From Actinomadura terrae (GTDB lineage: Bacteria; Actinomycetota; Actinomycetes; Streptosporangiales; Streptosporangiaceae), in assembly GCF_022751215.1 (NCBI RefSeq), contig NZ_JAICDG010000007.1, positions 67,643 to 131,642 on the forward strand: 64,000 bases of DNA, given 5' to 3'. Shown here piece after piece: positions 62,682-64,000 of the stretch. Below the pieces are notes generated by a model. That model saw only the letters and a program-made list of their open reading frames with translations, had not been told where the DNA came from and made no database searches. The position numbers and the translations under genes were made by a program. The number at the start of each line of letters is the position of its first letter. Position 1 is the first letter of the stretch.

Positions 62682-64000
62682 TTAGAGATCCAATTCCAGG
62701 GTGGTGGTCTCCGCGCGGGAGACGCAGATCATGAGGCGGTCGTGGCGCTCGCGCTCCTCGGGGGTGAGGAGCAGGTCGCGGTGATCGGCCCTGCCGGTGA
62801 GAAGGCGGGTCTCGCACGACCCGCAGCTGCCCTCGCGGCAGGCGCTGGGCACCGGCACGCCGCAGTCCTCGACCGCCTCCAGGATCGACACGTCGGGCGG
62901 GACGTCGATGGTCAGACCCGTGCGCCGGAGCACGACGGTGATGGGCGCGTCGGGTAGGGGTCCGTTTCCGGAGGCCCCCGGCGCGCGCTCGGCTTGCGGC
63001 GCCGGACGTCCCGGCGGGAACCAGAGGACTGGCAGGGTCTCCGGGACCCGTACCGACCAGCCCTTGAACCGGACGGGCCGGTCGGGGTCGGGGCGGAGGC
63101 CGGGCCGGGCCGCGAACAGCTCCGCCAGCGACACGCGCATGACCTGGCGGCCGAGCTGGTGGCCGGCGCAGAAGTGGGCGCCGCCGCCGAACGCCTGGTG
63201 CGCGGCGGAGCCCCGGTCGAGGTCGAAGACGTCCGGGTCGTGGTAGCGGCGTTCGTCGCGGTTGGCCGAGGCGATCATCACGCCGATCTGGGCGCGCGCC
63301 GGGAGCTCGACGCCGGCGACGCGGGTGTCGTGGACCGCTTCGCGCTGGGTGGTGCCGAACAGCGGCGCCCAGCGCAGGGCCTCGCTGATCGCGGCGGGCA
63401 GGAACCGCTGCGGGTCCTCGATGACGCGTGCGAGCTGGTCGGGGCGGGACAGCAGGCCGGCGAGGGTGTTGGCCGCCGGGCCGCCGGCTCCCTGGAGGCC
63501 GCTCACCAGCATGAGGGTGATCGAGGGCAGGACGAGGTCCGCCTCGCGCAGGTCGTCCGGCGCGCGTCCGCTGTGCAGGAGGTGGGAGAGCACGGAGCCG
63601 TCGGGCCGTTTCCGCAGCCGTGCCATCAGCGGGCCGAAGGTCTCCCTGATCTCCTCGTGGACGGCGTCGGAGACCGCGTACCTCTCCGCGGCCTGTTCCC
63701 GGTTGCGGGAGCCGACGGTGAACCGGTCGAACCAGTCCTGCATGGTCTCGGCCGTGACCAGTTCGGTGATGCCGAGCGCGGCGCGGAGCGCCTCGGTGCT
63801 GATGGGGGCGAAGTAGCCGCTCATGAGGTCGACGCCGTCGCGGCTCGGCAGCGCCCGCGCCAGGGCGCGCGCGAACGGCCTGACCCGTTCCTCCGTCAGG
63901 CGCCGCGCCTGGGCGGGGCAGAGCCCCGGATCGATGCCCCGCCGCAGGTCGGCATGGACCTCGCCGGTCGCGCTGATGACGTTCGGCGCGCCGAACGCCC
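62682..64000 (-). CDS. Cytochrome P450-[2Fe-2S] ferredoxin fusion, partial
   Basis: The open frame runs off the right edge; the visible part is 439 codons including the stop. The P450 half shows VISATGEVHADLRRGID (N-terminal block), the I-helix region LVSGLQGAGGPAANTLAG, ExxR in EALRWAP, and the heme loop FGGGAHFCAGHQLGRQ. A Pro/Ala/Gly linker of about 25 residues leads to a plant-type ferredoxin with CREGSCGSC and a fourth Cys in MICVS. No FMN-reductase domain lies between, so this differs from the P450-PFOR (CYP116B) layout. An external reductase would be needed. Substrate unknown. Confidence 0.88.
   Translation of the reverse strand, partial: AFGAPNVISATGEVHADLRRGIDPGLCPAQARRLTEERVRPFARALARALPSRDGVDLMSGYFAPISTEALRAALGITELVTAETMQDWFDRFTVGSRNREQAAERYAVSDAVHEEIRETFGPLMARLRKRPDGSVLSHLLHSGRAPDDLREADLVLPSITLMLVSGLQGAGGPAANTLAGLLSRPDQLARVIEDPQRFLPAAISEALRWAPLFGTTQREAVHDTRVAGVELPARAQIGVMIASANRDERRYHDPDVFDLDRGSAAHQAFGGGAHFCAGHQLGRQVMRVSLAELFAARPGLRPDPDRPVRFKGWSVRVPETLPVLWFPPGRPAPQAERAPGASGNGPLPDAPITVVLRRTGLTIDVPPDVSILEAVEDCGVPVPSACREGSCGSCETRLLTGRADHRDLLLTPEERERHDRLMICVSRAETTTLELDL

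Overview
The window is very GC-rich actinobacterial chromosome. It carries a complete Pup-proteasome system (arc, dop, pup, prcB, prcA, pafA) followed by pafB, pafC, tatA, tatC and helY. Start codons are often GTG or TTG, most genes lack long leaders, and intergenic space is small. The gene order and protein style fit Streptosporangiales and most resemble Thermomonosporaceae (Actinomadura-like); that placement is inference from memory of related proteins, not from a search.

Left block (0.2-23 kb), conserved core: a RecB-type nuclease and an M50 protease are divergently transcribed. Then come trmI, arc, dop, pup, a double endonuclease-VII protein, prcB, prcA, pafA, a two-domain FKBP lipoprotein, a small HTH/DUF3291 pair, DUF3866, the WYL regulators pafB-pafC, a small membrane protein, tatA, tatC and helY. 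Pup is conjugated by PafA, recycled by Dop, and its targets are unfolded by Arc into the PrcAB barrel. PafBC belongs to the DNA-damage response. Pup here already ends in Gly-Gly-Glu.

Middle block (23-38.7 kb), accessory: an alpha/beta hydrolase, an ABC exporter, a methyltransferase, a TetR regulator with an FtsX-type ABC exporter, an MFS transporter, a FHA/4-TM/flavoprotein group, a sirtuin and a Crp-type regulator. In mycobacteria the 5'-3' exonuclease and PepE-type peptidase lie close to helY; here they appear only at 38.7-41 kb, so this block looks inserted into, or expanded within, a conserved neighbourhood.

Sugar block (41-51 kb): an MsiK/UgpC-type ATPase and a divergent LacI regulator share an intergenic region holding two LacI-type operators. 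After an Lrp regulator comes a tightly coupled minus-strand operon: ROK regulator, binding lipoprotein, two permeases, GH4 phospho-glycosidase and a BadF/NAGK-type kinase. It has no ATPase of its own. A 33-bp palindrome precedes the ROK gene.

Right block (51-64 kb): a DUF839/PhoX-like secreted protein, a DUF1707-FHA protein, acyl-CoA dehydrogenase, DUF3616, a P450, the lysine-degradation pair kamA/kdd, VanZ, a small secreted protein, a LuxR-type regulator, and a P450 fused to a [2Fe-2S] ferredoxin that runs off the window end.

Structural extras are a 45-bp stem-loop repeat (four tandem copies at 38.26 kb and one inverted copy inside a coding sequence at 52.1 kb), recurrent TANNNT-N6-8-start leaderless promoters, several long terminator hairpins, and a near-identical 17-bp motif at two loci with a related one in a hairpin loop.
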